DNA of 64,000 nt from Zhengitettix transpicula. Taxonomy: Eukaryota > Arthropoda > Insecta > Orthoptera > Tetrigidae. The stretch lies in the NCBI GenBank assembly GCA_037074705.1, contig CM073590.1, positions 53,957,895-54,021,894 of the forward strand, in the 5' to 3' direction. The notes beneath the pieces were generated by a model. It searched no databases, had not been told where the DNA came from, and saw only the letters and a list, made by a program, of their open reading frames with translations. The position numbers and the translations under genes were made by a program. This document shows positions 1-11,959 of this stretch, piece after piece. Position 1 is the first letter of the stretch; the number at the start of each line of letters is the position of its first letter.

Positions 1-558
1 TACTTTATATTTTATTAATGTTATTACATGTAATTATGGCTGTGTTCACATTTTTAAATCATAAGTTATATTCATTCCTCAAAATATACATAAATGTGTT
101 TGTATCCATACATAGATAAATATGGTAAATGGGGAACCTACTGCAGAATAACGACAGAGCTGTGTGCCAAACGCCATGGTGAATTTGAGAATAACTAAAG
201 TTTGAATGCTGTGAATTTCTCAGTTACAGCAAAAATAAAATGCAGTCTGATTCACTCTTTTCAAACCATTTATGGGTAGTAAGGTGTAAAGTCCTGCAGA
301 CTGATGCTAATGGTGATATTCTACTGATTGCAAAGAAAAAAAGGACATGATGCAATAACATTGAATCTATTGGTCCTTTTTGTTGGTTTGTTTTTAACAG
401 TTGAGCATATTAATATAGCAGAAAGTCATGCCCAGCCAGCACGCAGTTCAAACCCTCTCTCCGACAGGCATTTCTTCCTGGATTGTAAGGAACATATGTT
501 TACAGTTTTGTAGAAATTGATCTACACATTTAGGATTGTACGCATTCCACCCCAGGGC
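1..558. other. AT-rich stretch, no feature seen
   Basis: No convincing exon, repeat or RNA gene is visible here. Short open frames are present but lack splice context or recognisable protein sequence. Confidence 0.4.
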
Positions 559-843
559 TAGGAGTTGAACTACACTAACCAGCATGCTAAATGTCAGAAT
601 TAAACTCTGTGGCTTCCCTAAGCCCAGATTAAACATCAGTCTCAGTTGTTTAGTCATTACATTTATATAACAACCTTTTACCCACTTCTCCCCCACACAT
701 AGGGGTTGAACTACAACTTAACTTACATACTGAATGTCAGAATTAAACTCATTGACTTTTATAACCTTGGATTTAACAGCAATCGTGGTTGTTTCACATT
801 ATTTTTATGTAACATCCCTCCATCCTGACTTCTTATGCTGTAA
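559..843. repeat. degenerate tandem duplication, about 143-bp unit
   Basis: Two adjacent units begin with AGG(A/G)GTTGAACTACA at 559 and 702. Both continue with an AATGTCAGAATTAAACTC block about 35 bases in, then a GTTGTTT block and a TTTATRTAAC block in the same order. Each unit is about 143 bp. The layout resembles the variable units of the Helitron-like array at 40129-45631, but I cannot align them confidently. Confidence 0.5.
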
Positions 844-2528
844 AGGATTGAAATTATACACTAAAAAAAAAAACAGAAACTATTAATCTCATTTACCCCA
901 AAAACTAATTATTTGACACAAATATTGGCTATTATGGCATATTTTAAAGTTTCACCTTCGTTCACTTATTTGAAGTTGCCTAATGCTTCGAAATGCGGAC
1001 AGAAACCTTCGTAAGCATGCGCACAGCAACTCACCAAAGTTTCATTGTATTAATTAATGGGAACAATTAATAAGCTGTGAGCAAGCCAGCAATAGAACAT
1101 TAAAATTTATTACCATAATATATGTGTGTGTATTTTATTTTATTTTGAGGAGGTGGGAGAAATGCATTTACGCATACCTCTGCATACGTTATGTAGGGCT
1201 CAGTCCGTAGACTACTACTCACTAAAACCCATCGGTCTCTGTTAACTCCCCACACGGCACCAACACCAAGCATTACTTCGTGGGGGGATAATAGTGCTGA
1301 GCACATCTCTCTTACTTTCACCTATTTTTTTTTTCAGTTTATTCACCTATTTATTAGGAAAACTATTTATCTTTATGCACCTATTTGATCATGACAGTTC
1401 CTTTCTGTCAATCACAAAGCCTTGTGTGATCCTGGTCTGTTTCACTTCGAAGTGTGGACAGGTGTAAAAAACATGTTATGCACTCTCCAGAGATCCGGAC
1501 TATCGTCCAACCTAAAGCAATGTAGGTACTACCTGAAGCACCCGTGCCCACTCAGAAATTTGGTTGTGTAGTACGCCACCTCTCCGTGTCCACATTTACT
1601 CCACTTCTCTATGTTTTGAATGAGGCAGTATGTCAACCTCTCTTTGGTGGTGGCTTCACAGCGAGTTTGCCAGTCTTCTTGTGTTGCTGTCTGTTCTGTG
1701 TGTTTGATGGCTGTTTGAGACTCCTCTGGTGTTTCTGTGCATCTCAGATGGATTCTCAACCTTTCTTTGACCAGAAGTTCGATTGGTGGCAATACTAAAT
1801 TGAATACAAAAAAAAAGTGTGGTCTATTTAACAGTACAACGTGTTTATTGACATAAAAATAAATCAGACATACACTTAATGTTATCTCTTATAGAAATGG
1901 AATGAAATCTTTAAATACAGAAAACAATTATGTTAAATTTTAACATGAAAATCACTTTCTCCAGGGTTTTGTGGGTTGTTGGATGTCAGAGGAAAATATG
2001 ATGACTAACTCAATATATCTGGGCCAACATTCTTTTCATCAACTTTGCAGAGCGGATACTGCAAGCGGGCCTTGTTAAGATTCAAGGCTCGCTGTTAGCC
2101 TAAATGTCTTTACTGAGGCACAATTCAAGGAAATTTTTGAAGTTGAACTAAGAAGAAAGAACTTCATGTGGGGCCCCAAACCCAACCACATGCTTTGAGC
2201 CCTGAGATGAGTGTTTTCCTTGTTGCAGGCTCATCGCACAACTCCATTATCCAATCAAGTTGTCACAAATTGATTTGCGTGATTAAATGTCAACCAATAG
2301 AACATTTGGCCTCCCCACCTGCAACCCTAATGTTCAGATAATCAACATAGATTACACTTATCCAACAATCTAATTGATTCAAATGGAATCTTTCAACAAA
2401 CGGGCCGTACAAATTGATAAAAGAAAGAAAATAAATTAAAGTAATTAGAAAACATTCCAAATAAAATACACTATCACTGTAGTTATGTATTGCCCTGGAA
2501 ATAAATTTTTTCAAATTTTTATAGCGAT
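844..2528. other. intergenic or intronic stretch, nothing recognised
   Basis: This stretch has no coding segment with homology I recognise. Short open frames on both strands lie at 1100-1321 and 1529-1798, but their codon pattern and lack of splice sites give no support. Confidence 0.35.
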
Positions 2529-2994
2529 ATTGGTATGGAAAGGAAAGTGAAATAGCTTACCTGAAAGTGAAGTATGGTATAGCCAAATGGAACCGAAGGT
2601 AGTTCTTCAAATTTTCAGAGGTACTCAGCCTCCTTCAGGAACGAGTGTTACTCCATTCTGTGCACCAGCTGGCTGCGGACTGTGAAGTTTTGACCACTGC
2701 ATGGCTAGTAGCCCATAAACAATAAACACCCCACCAGGCCACTAACTTAGTCAACTTTTGTAAGTGGCCTTGGGCGGTGACACAACAAATAGTGGTTGCA
2801 CATTTGAGGATGCTCGTGGCATTTTTATCAAAAATGGGGAAGCAGCAAATGATTTCACGGTGGATACAGGTCATGTTTTCGGTTTGTGAATCAGGTTTAG
2901 GGATGAGTAATTTGATTAAATTTGAAGAACTTCCTTCGGTTCCCTATGGCTACAGGTAAGCCACAAGATGTATCTCTTTCCTTTCCATACCAAT
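2529..2994. mobile_element. foldback MITE (family B), inverted arms
   Basis: The element opens with ATTGGTATGGAAAGGAAAG at 2529 and closes with the reverse complement, CTTTCCTTTCCATACCAAT, ending at 2994. The left arm runs inward through CTTACCTGAAAGTGAAG and the right arm through the mirror CTACAGGTAAGCCAC. About 200 bp of non-palindromic spacer separates the arms. The same arms recur at 11960, 21714, 47640 and 63456. No transposase is encoded. Confidence 0.8.
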
Positions 2995-3036
2995 ATCACA
3001 ATTAATTTTGACAATTCCATATCCTTACTAATATTA

Positions 3037-3042
<6 letters not shown>

Positions 3043-3100
<58 letters not shown>
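3043..3100. repeat. (AT)n microsatellite
   Basis: About 58 bp of alternating A and T abuts the LTR that starts at 3101. Several mobile elements in this window sit beside or inside AT runs. Confidence 0.95.
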
Positions 3101-3103
<3 letters not shown>

Positions 3104-4330
3104 AATAACCACATTGGGTATACATAAAAAATATATGATTTCGATTTTAACAAACAAATTTATTAAACTTCATCAGAAATTATAATTGAATTTAATATTT
3201 TACTATTATAATAAGAACTCATGCTCTCATGGGTCTCTACTGGGTTTGACAACGGACAGAATCGAACTATTAAAAAGACCCAACATTTATGTTTTAAATT
3301 AAACAAAAGTATCTACTAAATTTATTAATGAACTTAAACTATAGATTGCTTCTAACTTTATTATCAAAAGAAGAGAACGACATCTGACTGTTATCCTTTA
3401 ATAACATTTACATCTGTTAATATTATACATTCCAACTTACGGTTTCTCAGGTTTACTTCGACTCTTTCTTTAGACACGCACTTTATAGCTTTGACATTCA
3501 CTCACTGACTAACACAATATCACTGGTTCGCCGATATCTGGTTCTCCATATCCAGTGAAATATCCCAGGTGTTCGTCGTGACACTCCTTGACGTCGACTG
3601 CGTATCCAGGTCGCCTACCATCGAAGACAGGTCAAATTCTCCTACTCATACAGATAGAGCTTCTGTATGTTAAAAATGTTTGTAGTTGTTATAGATTTGC
3701 TGACTGATGCTGACTATTTCTGTCTCAAACTCCAACCACGATGCATTCAGCACGCTGGCTCCACTCTGACTGACTCTGACTATGCTACACGTTCGATGCC
3801 CACAGCATCTCTCTCTTACGCTGACTGTCTCTCGTTCCTCTCCCACGCTAACTGTTAACTGTCTCTTCGATGCGTCCTGCACCTCTCTCCCACGCTAACT
3901 GTAACTGTCTCCTCTCCCACGCTAACTGTCCACACAATAGGTTATTTCCCCTATATATACCAATAGCCTCCTTGTTTTTCTCTTGATGCAAAATTACGTC
4001 GCAACGTCACGGTGACAGAATCCCATTACCGAAATTTACGTCCTTCTCGTTGGAGTCCTTCCGCTGGCTGCCCTCTTTTGTCCAAAACCCGACAATCGCG
4101 ACAGGTCCAATTTGTCTATGGACCTCTCCGCTCACAAGTGCGCGATACTAATTTCTCCAGATCCTAAGTCAACAAGTGCCTGGACCCTTACACCCACTGA
4201 CTTTCCTTGCAGCTGCAGTTATTTCGCCCCCGCAATTATTCAGGACTCGTCGGCCTCACCCGACTCGCACAATATCCTTTCTTGCAAGTCTTTGACAGTG
4301 AAACAATTATGCAAAGTTTATGATGTACAG
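3101..4330 (-). mobile_element. diverged LTR, reverse-oriented relative of 40904-41819
   Basis: The segment begins TGTAATAACC directly after the (AT)n tract. It shares a series of blocks, in the same order, with the reverse complement of the LTR at 40904-41819. Examples are CTACTGGGTTTGA-AACGGACAGAA near 3237, CCCAACATTTAT near 3280, AAGAGAACGA near 3371 and CCTACCATCGAAGACAG near 3616. Its right end is uncertain and falls near 4330. No internal retrotransposon coding sequence is attached, so it may be a solo or truncated LTR. Confidence 0.65.
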
Positions 4331-5110
4331 TAATAATTTTACTAAATTTAAAAATAATACTCAACATACCATTTTCAATCATTCCAAAATTTTGCACAAC
4401 ACAATCAGCTCTAACTGTAAGATTTTTTAAAAATTTGATATAATAGTCCTTATTTCACATCCAATTGACAATACACTTTCACAGAACCCACCCCATTCAT
4501 TCCTTTCAGAGCTCCAGACAATAGGATCTTGCCTATGGGCCCAACATGTTTACCCACAGACACCAGTCAATTAAAGTATTTCAAAATCCAGCAATTGACC
4601 TTATGGGTAGAATTTAATTGTGATTTGCCACTAAACTTTTAGCACATATTCTCCGTTGGTCTATTTCATATATCAATATCCAAAAAAACCTTTTAATATT
4701 GATTGGCCACATTTATAGCCCCTCCTCTCGACTTCTCTCAACGAACACCACAAATGAACTCTGCTGACCAACTAATTCTTTCACTACATAAAAATCCACC
4801 TCCTCTATCCACATTAATGCTGTCTGTTTATGAGATCTAGATAGTATTTGATTTTCAACTGTCTAAACAGGTGTACTCATTTGACTGTTGTGTCTCCAAC
4901 TGACTGTCAGAAACCTCTACATGTTTTCTTAGGACACTTCTACAATAACAAAACATGTCTGGAAGCATGACAAATATTCTTTCAACTTTATCTTAATCAA
5001 TAAACTTTTTAATTGTACAATTTTGAAACTTATACTATTAACAACATTAGTGTATATTACAATATATATTATTAATATGTGGTTGTAATATTTAAAATTA
5101 AACCTTTCAG

Positions 5111-5235
5111 GTCTGCATTATATCAGAGATAAATGATTTGCCATTACAAATTCATCTTCCAGCCTCAATAGCATACAGAGCACTTTTTTCCAAAGAAGCC
5201 ACAAGTCTGACAAGACTTTGTTCAATATTTTTAAG
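5111..5235 (+). CDS. internal exon of unidentified multi-exon gene (exon a)
   Basis: This exon is bounded by a pyrimidine-rich CCTTTCAG acceptor and an AAG|GTATGT donor and is open in phase 0. It reads VCIISEINDLPLQIHLPASI, then continues to ...SLTRLCSIFL plus two bases of an Arg codon. The next exon (14372) starts with exactly the missing base, so the reading frame joins. The gene continues with exons at 22277-22438 and 22600-22683, giving 157 C-terminal residues in total. Upstream exons must lie before this window or were not recognised. The product is not identified. The pattern LFSKEATSLTRLC followed by a short helix and a Tyr-Lys faintly recalls the CENP-I/Mis6 kinetochore family; this is inference only. 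The introns carry many transposons, yet all four exons keep open frames and consensus splice sites, so the gene is probably functional. Confidence 0.7.
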
Positions 5236-5838
5236 GTATGTATAGGTATAGCTGGAATGCTAAGGAAATCATATTGTGACAACTAAATGATATAGTGTTA
5301 TACATTTCCGGTCTTTGTACTTAAACTCAATTCATTATTCACTGAATCTTGACTTCAATCAATTTAAAGGTCTTTATGAACCAAAGTATCTCAGTATTAA
5401 TTATTACTGTAAGCACCTTTTTTCTGTGAGTGTAGAGAAGGAAATAACATCAGCGTAATTAGCTAGAAGTTTTTGTTTAGCTCTGATTATGATTACTTCA
5501 TAATTTAATATTTAATTCTTTGCTGATACACTTTCAGTGAATACCACCACACAACAATTATTTGAATCAAATGGAATTTTTGGTAATTATTTCAAGATAA
5601 ATTGATTGATGTTTCATTCTCAATGTATTGCATATCAACACTGCCTATTTGAAGTAGGGTTATGTGGTATAATAAATGTCTGCTTAGTTAATTTGTTACT
5701 ATTGGCAGAATTGGCAATAGTGGAATATCTGATTTAATTTATTTCTGTTGCATTGTTGAGTACTCAAAAATAATTGAAAGTATAATGTGGGTAAACTGGG
5801 ATGGAATATAATGTTTGATACTATTTCAGAGTGAGTCA

Positions 5839-5910
5839 CAGAGAGAGAGAGAGTGTGTGTGTGTGCGCGCGCCCGCACGTTTGCGTGTGTGTGTGCATGT
5901 GTGTGGGGGG
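5839..5910. repeat. (GA)n/(GT)n/(GC)n simple-sequence tract
   Basis: A run of GA repeats passes into GT, then alternating GC, then GT again. It is adjacent to the 3' end of a minus-strand LINE relic. Confidence 0.9.
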
Positions 5911-7110
5911 CGGGATTTGACTTTGGGAAGTTTAATGTTGTGGTGGATGATGGAATTTCTGAGGTACGTACCAGGAAGAGTTAGTAATGGTGCGAAGGAT
6001 TTTGTTTTGTTTGGATTTTGGTTGTTGCTCCTTATATGTAGGGCCAGGGGGGTTGTATTATGGAGAGATATACTAGGTGTTTTGTGCTGAGGGTGAGTGG
6101 GGCTTTTCTGTTTAGGAGAGCGTATAGAGTTGTGAGTTTAAGGTTGATTTTGGAGAGGAGGTTTCCAAAAGAGCTTTGAATCAAAGAGGAGTCGTAGGTA
6201 GGTGGTTTCTGTTTTTGTGGGTATTTCTGCGTTGTTTAGATACAGGGGCATGTGGGGAGGAGGGTTTTGGTTAGGGTGAATGGAACGGTTACTGGGATGC
6301 TGATTTTCCATTGTTTGGACCAATGCTCTAGGTGCGTGTGTGCTGATTGAAGAGGTTGGATATTGGAGATGAGAGAGGAGGTTTGATTGGAGATGTCAAT
6401 GTCATCTGTGAAGCAGATTGTGCTAGTGGCAGAATGTTGTATTATATCGTGGGAGAAGATGTATAGGAAAGGGGCAATAATGCTACACTGGGGGACAACT
6501 GCAGCGATGGGGTAGAGTTGGTAGATGTGAATATTTATTTTGATGGAGAAGGTTCTGTTGGAGAGGTAGTTGAGCAGTATTCTATAGCGGGTGTCGTTAA
6601 GGTAATCTTTGATTTTTGAAAGTAGAGAAGGATGATGGATTTTGTTGAAAGCTTTTTAAATATCTATAAAAGTGGTGATGCAGGATTTGCGTTGTTCGAA
6701 GTTGTTTATGATGTTTGAGAGGGAGTATAATTAATGGTAGCAGGAATGTTTTGGGCGAAAACCATATTGTGTGTCAGGAACTAGCAAGGAGAGTTGGTTG
6801 ATTAAATGATGGAGAAGTAATTTTTCGAATAGGTTGGAAAATGTAGGTCAGTAATTTTCAGGGTGGGATTTTGGCTTGTTTGGTTTCGGTAACATGGTTA
6901 TGGTGGGATGTTTCCTTTTGGTTGGGTAGTAGGTAGTTCTGAGGATGGCATTCAAGATATAGGTGATAAGTATTATTTTTTGGGGGGCAGGGAGTTATTT
7001 TAGATGGCGGTTGGTGATGTGGTCATGTCCTGTGGAAGCTTTTTTTTATTGTGGTTTTGATTTGGGGACAGGTAAAATGTTTAGGGTGGGGGGATAGTTG
7101 TAAGGGCTGA
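5911..7110 (-). pseudogene. jockey-type LINE reverse transcriptase relic
   Basis: Read on the minus strand, this segment holds reverse-transcriptase landmarks in the correct order but in several frames. Near 6480 there is a PIAA-VPQ-S block (the usual GVPQGS), followed by a TDDIDIS block near 6410 where the (Y/F)ADD catalytic motif should be. A PLYLNNAEIPTKTETTYL block (6200-6260) matches the thumb region. An ILRTITNSSWYVP block (5960-6010) matches the typical jockey C-terminus. The element is broken by stops and frameshifts, and no endonuclease is seen upstream. Confidence 0.7.
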
Positions 7111-8005
7111 TGGAGTTTTTTTGTTATGGTGTGATTGTGATTCGTGTAAGAGATGGCAATTTCAAATTACTTTCAATTTTATACATTTTTATGTTTTTAA
7201 TGAATTGCCACAGCTTTAATTATACTCATAATCTCAGAGCTGCTTACTGGGCCTCTAATAACGATAATGATTTGCAATTGTCACGAAAGTTACAAAAGAA
7301 AAGATAAATGTAATTTACAATTTCAAAATTGTATAAAAGAATATAACAACAACAAAAAAACTAAAAAAATTGACAAATATGGACAAATATGGATAAATGT
7401 GACAGTAAATTATATTTAACATAAATGTTTACAAAATGCACTTTCTACATACCATTTTATTTTGACCATCTTTGTACCATATTGTGCACTCCACAGTTAT
7501 TATATTTTAAAGGAAAATATTTAATTTACAGGACATAACACTGGTTGCTATATCGTTTCACTTCACAATAAAATTCTGGCACCTTTCTAACAACTGTTCA
7601 TAAACTTTACGTTGTACTTATTGCCACACAGTTTTTCTGTAGAAATATGTAAATGCCAAATGTAATATTTTCAGCTTAGATTTTACTGATTTCCTAATTA
7701 TTTAGTCAAGAGAATCCTTGGCTGGTCTCCAAAATTATATTCACACACCATGACCAGACTGGTGAGGCTCCAAAAACACACTCGTATGGCGCTCTCACAA
7801 CACACACCGCATGTTTTTGTCAAAGTTATGTCCGTATTACATACGCTTTTCTGACAATAATAGTGTAGCAACCTTTACAATCTCTGCATTCTTGCACCGA
7901 ACAATGCTCGGCCTCAATAATTATGCTGACAATAATATTAAAGAAAAAATTATTAAATAAAACTTATATTACACATTGATCATCTCCACAATATATGTTT
8001 AAAAT
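7111..8005. other. AT-rich intronic stretch, nothing recognised
   Basis: It lies inside the large intron between exons a and b of the plus-strand gene. No element ends or coding homology are visible. Confidence 0.35.
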
Positions 8006-9185
8006 CCGGTATTCTATAGAATGCATAGGCATTGTATATAATGCCGAAAACTAACCGGCAATGTACGAAACAATTCATATTTCACACATTTCCTAGGCAT
8101 TCTATAGAATGCCAAATGAGAAACCAACAAAATGTGAAATATATCTCCGATCCATTTCAAATATCACGTGGCAAGGCACATGACTTGTAACACGTACCTC
8201 AGGCTTAGAATTTGTCAGTTGAACTTTGCAGTTTGTTCGGGAGTGTCAAAATACGCAAGTTTACTTCAATTGGGTCAATAAAAAAATAGTTTTTTCTGAA
8301 GTCCATGAAATGTAGGAGGAAGCTGTAGTGTTGAAGAAAGAGTCATGGTATATAGACATGAAACAACGCTTCGACGATGAACTGTCCAAAATTCTAGTTA
8401 ATGTTGTAAAAAACCGTATGTTCTTAACCAAAACTACTTACCAGAAGTTACTAAATGATGTACAAAAAGCGAAAATGACTAAGAAGGAACCCAGTGACTA
8501 TTGGTTGCTGAATTGCTATGATTTGATGATTGTAGAAAACAAAAACTCATTTATCTTGTTAAAGAAGGCATCAGTACTATACATTATTATGTCATGGATT
8601 CAGAGTTATTTCATATACTTCATGAAGCTCATTTGGCTATAGGACATGGAATATGTGATAGAATGTTGATAGAACTTTCAACCAAATACAAATATGTTAC
8701 CCTTCATGATATTGAACTGTACATTCACCTTTGTGTACCTTACCAGAAAAAGCAGAAAGGTATTTAAAAACCTATAATTTTTCCCGAATTTAATTCCCGT
8801 CATCAGGTAGATCTTATTAACTTGAAGTTTCAGCCAGAAAGAGAATAGGAATTTATTATGGTGTACCAAGATCATCTCACAAAATTTGTGATTCTTAAGT
8901 CTCTAACGTCAAAAAGAGCAGAAGTAGCCTACAAACTAGTCACATATTATCGTAGCACTCTCATTTTTTTTTTTCCAGAATAACATTTGTATTTTTGAAG
9001 AATGCACGTCATTTATATAATAGCCTTATCAGGACCTTTTTTCATACTTTGCCTAAATAGCATTTGTCATGCTTAGGTATTATATACAATGCCTAGGGAA
9101 AGTATGTAATAATTCTCATATTTCATACATTGCCTAAAAACGCCAGGCATTATATACAATACCTAGGCATTCTATAGAATGCTGG
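8006..9185 (+). mobile_element. Ginger/KRBA2-like DNA transposon with palindromic terminal repeats
   Basis: The termini are inverted repeats. The left end is CCGGTATTCTATAGAATGCA; the reverse complement of the right end starts CCAGCATTCTATAGAATGCC. Similarity continues for at least 80 bp (TAGG-ATTGTATATAATGCC, then GGCAATGTA-GAAA). Each terminus is itself built from short palindromes of the type GGCATTCTATAGAATGCC. Between them lies a broken integrase-like gene (see 8290-8970). The element is about 1.18 kb. I could not find a clear target-site duplication. Confidence 0.7.
8290..8970 (+). pseudogene. KRBA2-like integrase fragment of the Ginger-like element
   Basis: The first open stretch (8328-8642) reads WYIDMKQRFDDELSKILVN and later EPSDYWLLNCYDLMIV. 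This matches the N-terminal layout of KRAB-A-domain-containing protein 2-like proteins. Downstream, in other frames, come a LHEAHLAIGHG--DRM zinc-binding block (8610-8670), NSRHQVDLI (about 8795) and EFIMVYQDHLTKFVILKSL (8850-8905). This order is the HHCC finger and the start of the integrase catalytic core. The remainder of the core is missing. It is certainly non-functional because of frameshifts and truncation. The family is known from Ginger DNA transposons and related gypsy-type integrases; the assignment rests on motif recognition. Confidence 0.65.
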
Positions 9186-9830
9186 CTTTTCATATATTGC
9201 CATATATATATTTATCCTGTAAATTTTATTTTATCTACTCTTCTGCGGCCACATTGATAATGGTTTCTCAGGCGAAAATTTGTAGAGATAGAATGTTGTT
9301 ATAATTTTGTTTTCAAATTCAATAAGGAATATTTTATTCAATTAATTTTACTCAGGTTTGGGCCCAATTAATGGTAATTCATAGTACCATTCAAAATTTT
9401 AATTACTTATATTTGATTTTTACAATTGTGAATATTATTACAGTATTTACTAGCTTTTCTAAGAGCCAAGAGATCTTTTAACTCAGGGGGTAACTTTAAG
9501 AAAACTTTACCTGAGCTATTGTGGCACTCATGCTGGAATAAAAATGAAAGGTTAATTGTTTTTATTTGTTTTAACATTCTCTTAGTCAGCCCTCTATAAA
9601 TGCATCCAACTGTTTGAAATCTTCTTGAAATACTTCCAAATTCACTGGATTTATGTATTTATCGCTTTGCTCTTCTTTTACACTTCATACCACTGTCATT
9701 GTCTGACAATTACTGTTTACTGCTTTGCAACTGTATATTAACCTTTTTAATTCATTGTATTGGATAGATTGACCTAGACTTCACACTCATAAGAACTTAG
9801 TTTGAAACAATTAAACCTAATAACATTTTG
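9186..9830. other. intronic stretch, nothing recognised
   Basis: AT-rich sequence between the Ginger-like element and the gypsy-like gag relic. It could include decayed internal sequence of the gypsy-like element, but I cannot show this. Confidence 0.3.
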
Positions 9831-9837
9831 ATACCTA

Positions 9838-9990
9838 CCGCTGACAGCTGTTTGAAAGATACGTAATTGACAGCCATTTGAAACATAAAATTGATAGCTG
9901 TTTGAAACATAACATTGACATAATTTTTTTATGCAATTGACAGTAGTTTGATATATATAAAATTGACAACTGTTTTGAATTTTCAATTAA
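9838..9990. repeat. degenerate tandem repeat, about 25-bp unit
   Basis: About six or seven units of the form ATTGACAGCTGTTTGAAACATAA follow each other with 22-26 bp spacing and point changes. On the minus strand the repeat is partly open and would encode a Gln/Phe/Cys-rich repeat at the C-terminal side of the gypsy-like gag. Confidence 0.75.
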
Positions 9991-10099
9991 CATAATTACT
10001 TTGTGATATCTCTCAGCTACAAATATTTTATCTCTCTTAGTAAGGGACAAGATGTGGCACATTAAAGGATTTTAAACCCTGTTCTGTCCAATTTTACTG

Positions 10100-11091
10100 A
10101 TTTCAATATTCTTATACTCTCTTTGATTGAACACCCAAAATGGTCTGTTATAAATGTTCTGTATTTTATATCCGTTCTTCTTAGCCCTGTAGGATATTCA
10201 CAACTTTTTTACCAAAACCAAACCTCCCTTCTTAAACTCCCTGCTTTTAACTTTCTTTCTCCTGGCTCGGTACCTTGCATTTTTGATAAAGAATTCGATA
10301 GCCTTCTGTTTCATTTTCCATTTCCATTTGATCTTCTCTCCCAAAAGTTCCCCATAATTCTAGCTTGGTTGCACTCTGGCATGTTAATAAATTTAAAAAT
10401 AATTTTGGAAACCCCTGATAAATTTCTTAAGATTTTGATTCCCCATATTTCCAGATCTAGTCAGTTTTAGTTTTGTTCTTTTAGGTGGACCCCAACTTCT
10501 AACACTTTTTGAACAGAACTTTAAACTATCCTGCATGCCTGCTATTGTTTTTTCCAAATTTTGGATTCTATCATTGCCCATCCTAGAAAAATCACACATA
10601 CTCCCCTTACACTCCACCGTTTTCTCAATTTTTACTTTACTCATTCTACAATAGCACTTCAACCCTTTCATCTATGTTATCAGTTATATTATTTTTAAAA
10701 AATTCCATCCTCTACTATTTCCTGTTTGATCGTCTTATTTTGCATTACAACTTGACGTTGCAATACTTTTACTTCAGTCTTTTGCTTCTCAATTTTGACA
10801 TTAACATCATCCCTTAATACATTTAATTTAACATTTAGGCTATTTAAATCTTATTTCTTTTCATTAATGTCATCCCTTAATATATAAGATTTTACATTAA
10901 AATAATAGTGCATAACATTTGAATCATGCCTTAATACAAAAAAAAATTTCATCAGATTTTAAATTTTGGCTATTTAGAACGTCCCTTACCACATCAAATT
11001 TTTTATTCATTAAATTTAACACTTGCTCCATTGTTCTATTTTCTACCTAAAATTCAGACTCTATCCCATTGACATTTTCTTGTTCAGCCAT
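10100..11091 (-). pseudogene. gypsy-like gag relic
   Basis: The minus strand starts ATG at 11091 and reads MAEQENVNGIESEF followed by a stop. It resumes with NRTMEQVLNLMNKKFDVV in the same frame. Further on, 10671-10393 is a 92-residue open stretch with a coiled-coil-like region. It ends GNQNLKKFIRGFQNYF, a pattern seen at the start of the capsid region of Gypsy gag proteins. After that, GELLGEK-KWKW and ITDHFGCSIKESI fragments appear in shifted frames. The gene lies just inside the LTR at 11423-11938, in the position expected for gag. Protease and pol were not found downstream, so this is a 5' fragment. Confidence 0.55.
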
Positions 11092-11401
11092 TTTTCAGAA
11101 AAACACCAATGACCCCACACAAAGGCAAAACAAAACCAAAATTTAAGCAAATTGTCACCAACCTGTTTTTTCTCTGCCCGCTTCTTTCTTGTAGCACTTT
11201 CACTATAACATTCACTTTTCTTTCAATCGATAAACATCCATATTTTTGTATCACCACGTGCAGGATCTCGTATTCTCCACTTCATTTTGACGATCCTGTG
11301 CATCCACTTGCAGAGTTCTTGTCCAAATTACTTCTTCCGTGTGCAGAATCTCTCCTTCTCCAGTTACTGCTTCCATATGTCCATTAATTTATTGTTTCAA
11401 A

Positions 11402-11422
11402 ACCCCACTTTGGGCACCATAA
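11402..11422 (-). promoter_or_regulatory. LTR-retrotransposon primer-binding site
   Basis: On the minus strand the LTR end TTCCTTACA is followed by TTA, then TGGTGCCCAAAGTGGGG. TGG plus a C/A-rich CCCAA-GTGGGG block is the usual place and form of an arthropod gypsy-type tRNA primer site. Confidence 0.65.
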
Positions 11423-11938
11423 TGTAAGGAATAGCAGCTTTCACTCGTAGAAGAATTATTCCCTTTAGGGCACAAGATAATTTTTATATAATGAAATTAT
11501 CAAAACTTAAATATAACATAACAACTATATTGTCTTCAGAACATTACAATAATCTCAGGAAGTGATTTTAAACTGATGTGACACCTCTATAATTGCTATC
11601 TGCACAATCTCTCTAGCACATGCAAGACTGGTTTTGAAATTTAATTCTGATACCAAACATTGGCCCGTTCCATACGAGTTCCACGTGGCAACTCGACTGC
11701 TAACCACACTTTGTGAGCTCACATCAGAGACTGAAACGGTCCAGGTTCTGTGAATTCCCATTGAAGACTAAGTGCTCTGTTCTCTACAAGTGCCACCAGA
11801 CAACTTTCGCTAAACACATTTTCGCCTAAAGTGTAATGTAAGCACAATACTCAAAACAGCACTGCACCAAAAAAAGTATGTCAACAAAACAGACATAACA
11901 CAAGAAATAGCCTGTCAATGACCGATTGTCATATTACA
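11423..11938 (-). mobile_element. 5' LTR of gypsy-like element
   Basis: The 516-bp segment has TG...CA ends as part of a longer inverted terminus (TGTAA...TTACA on both strands). It is directly followed, on the minus strand, by the primer-binding site and gag. No second LTR is visible in the window. Confidence 0.7.
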
Positions 11939-11959
11939 ATAAATAAATATATATATAAT

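Noticed and set aside
2916..3125. Open frame with a long Tyr-Ile repeat
   Set aside because: It is the translation of the (AT)n microsatellite, not a protein.
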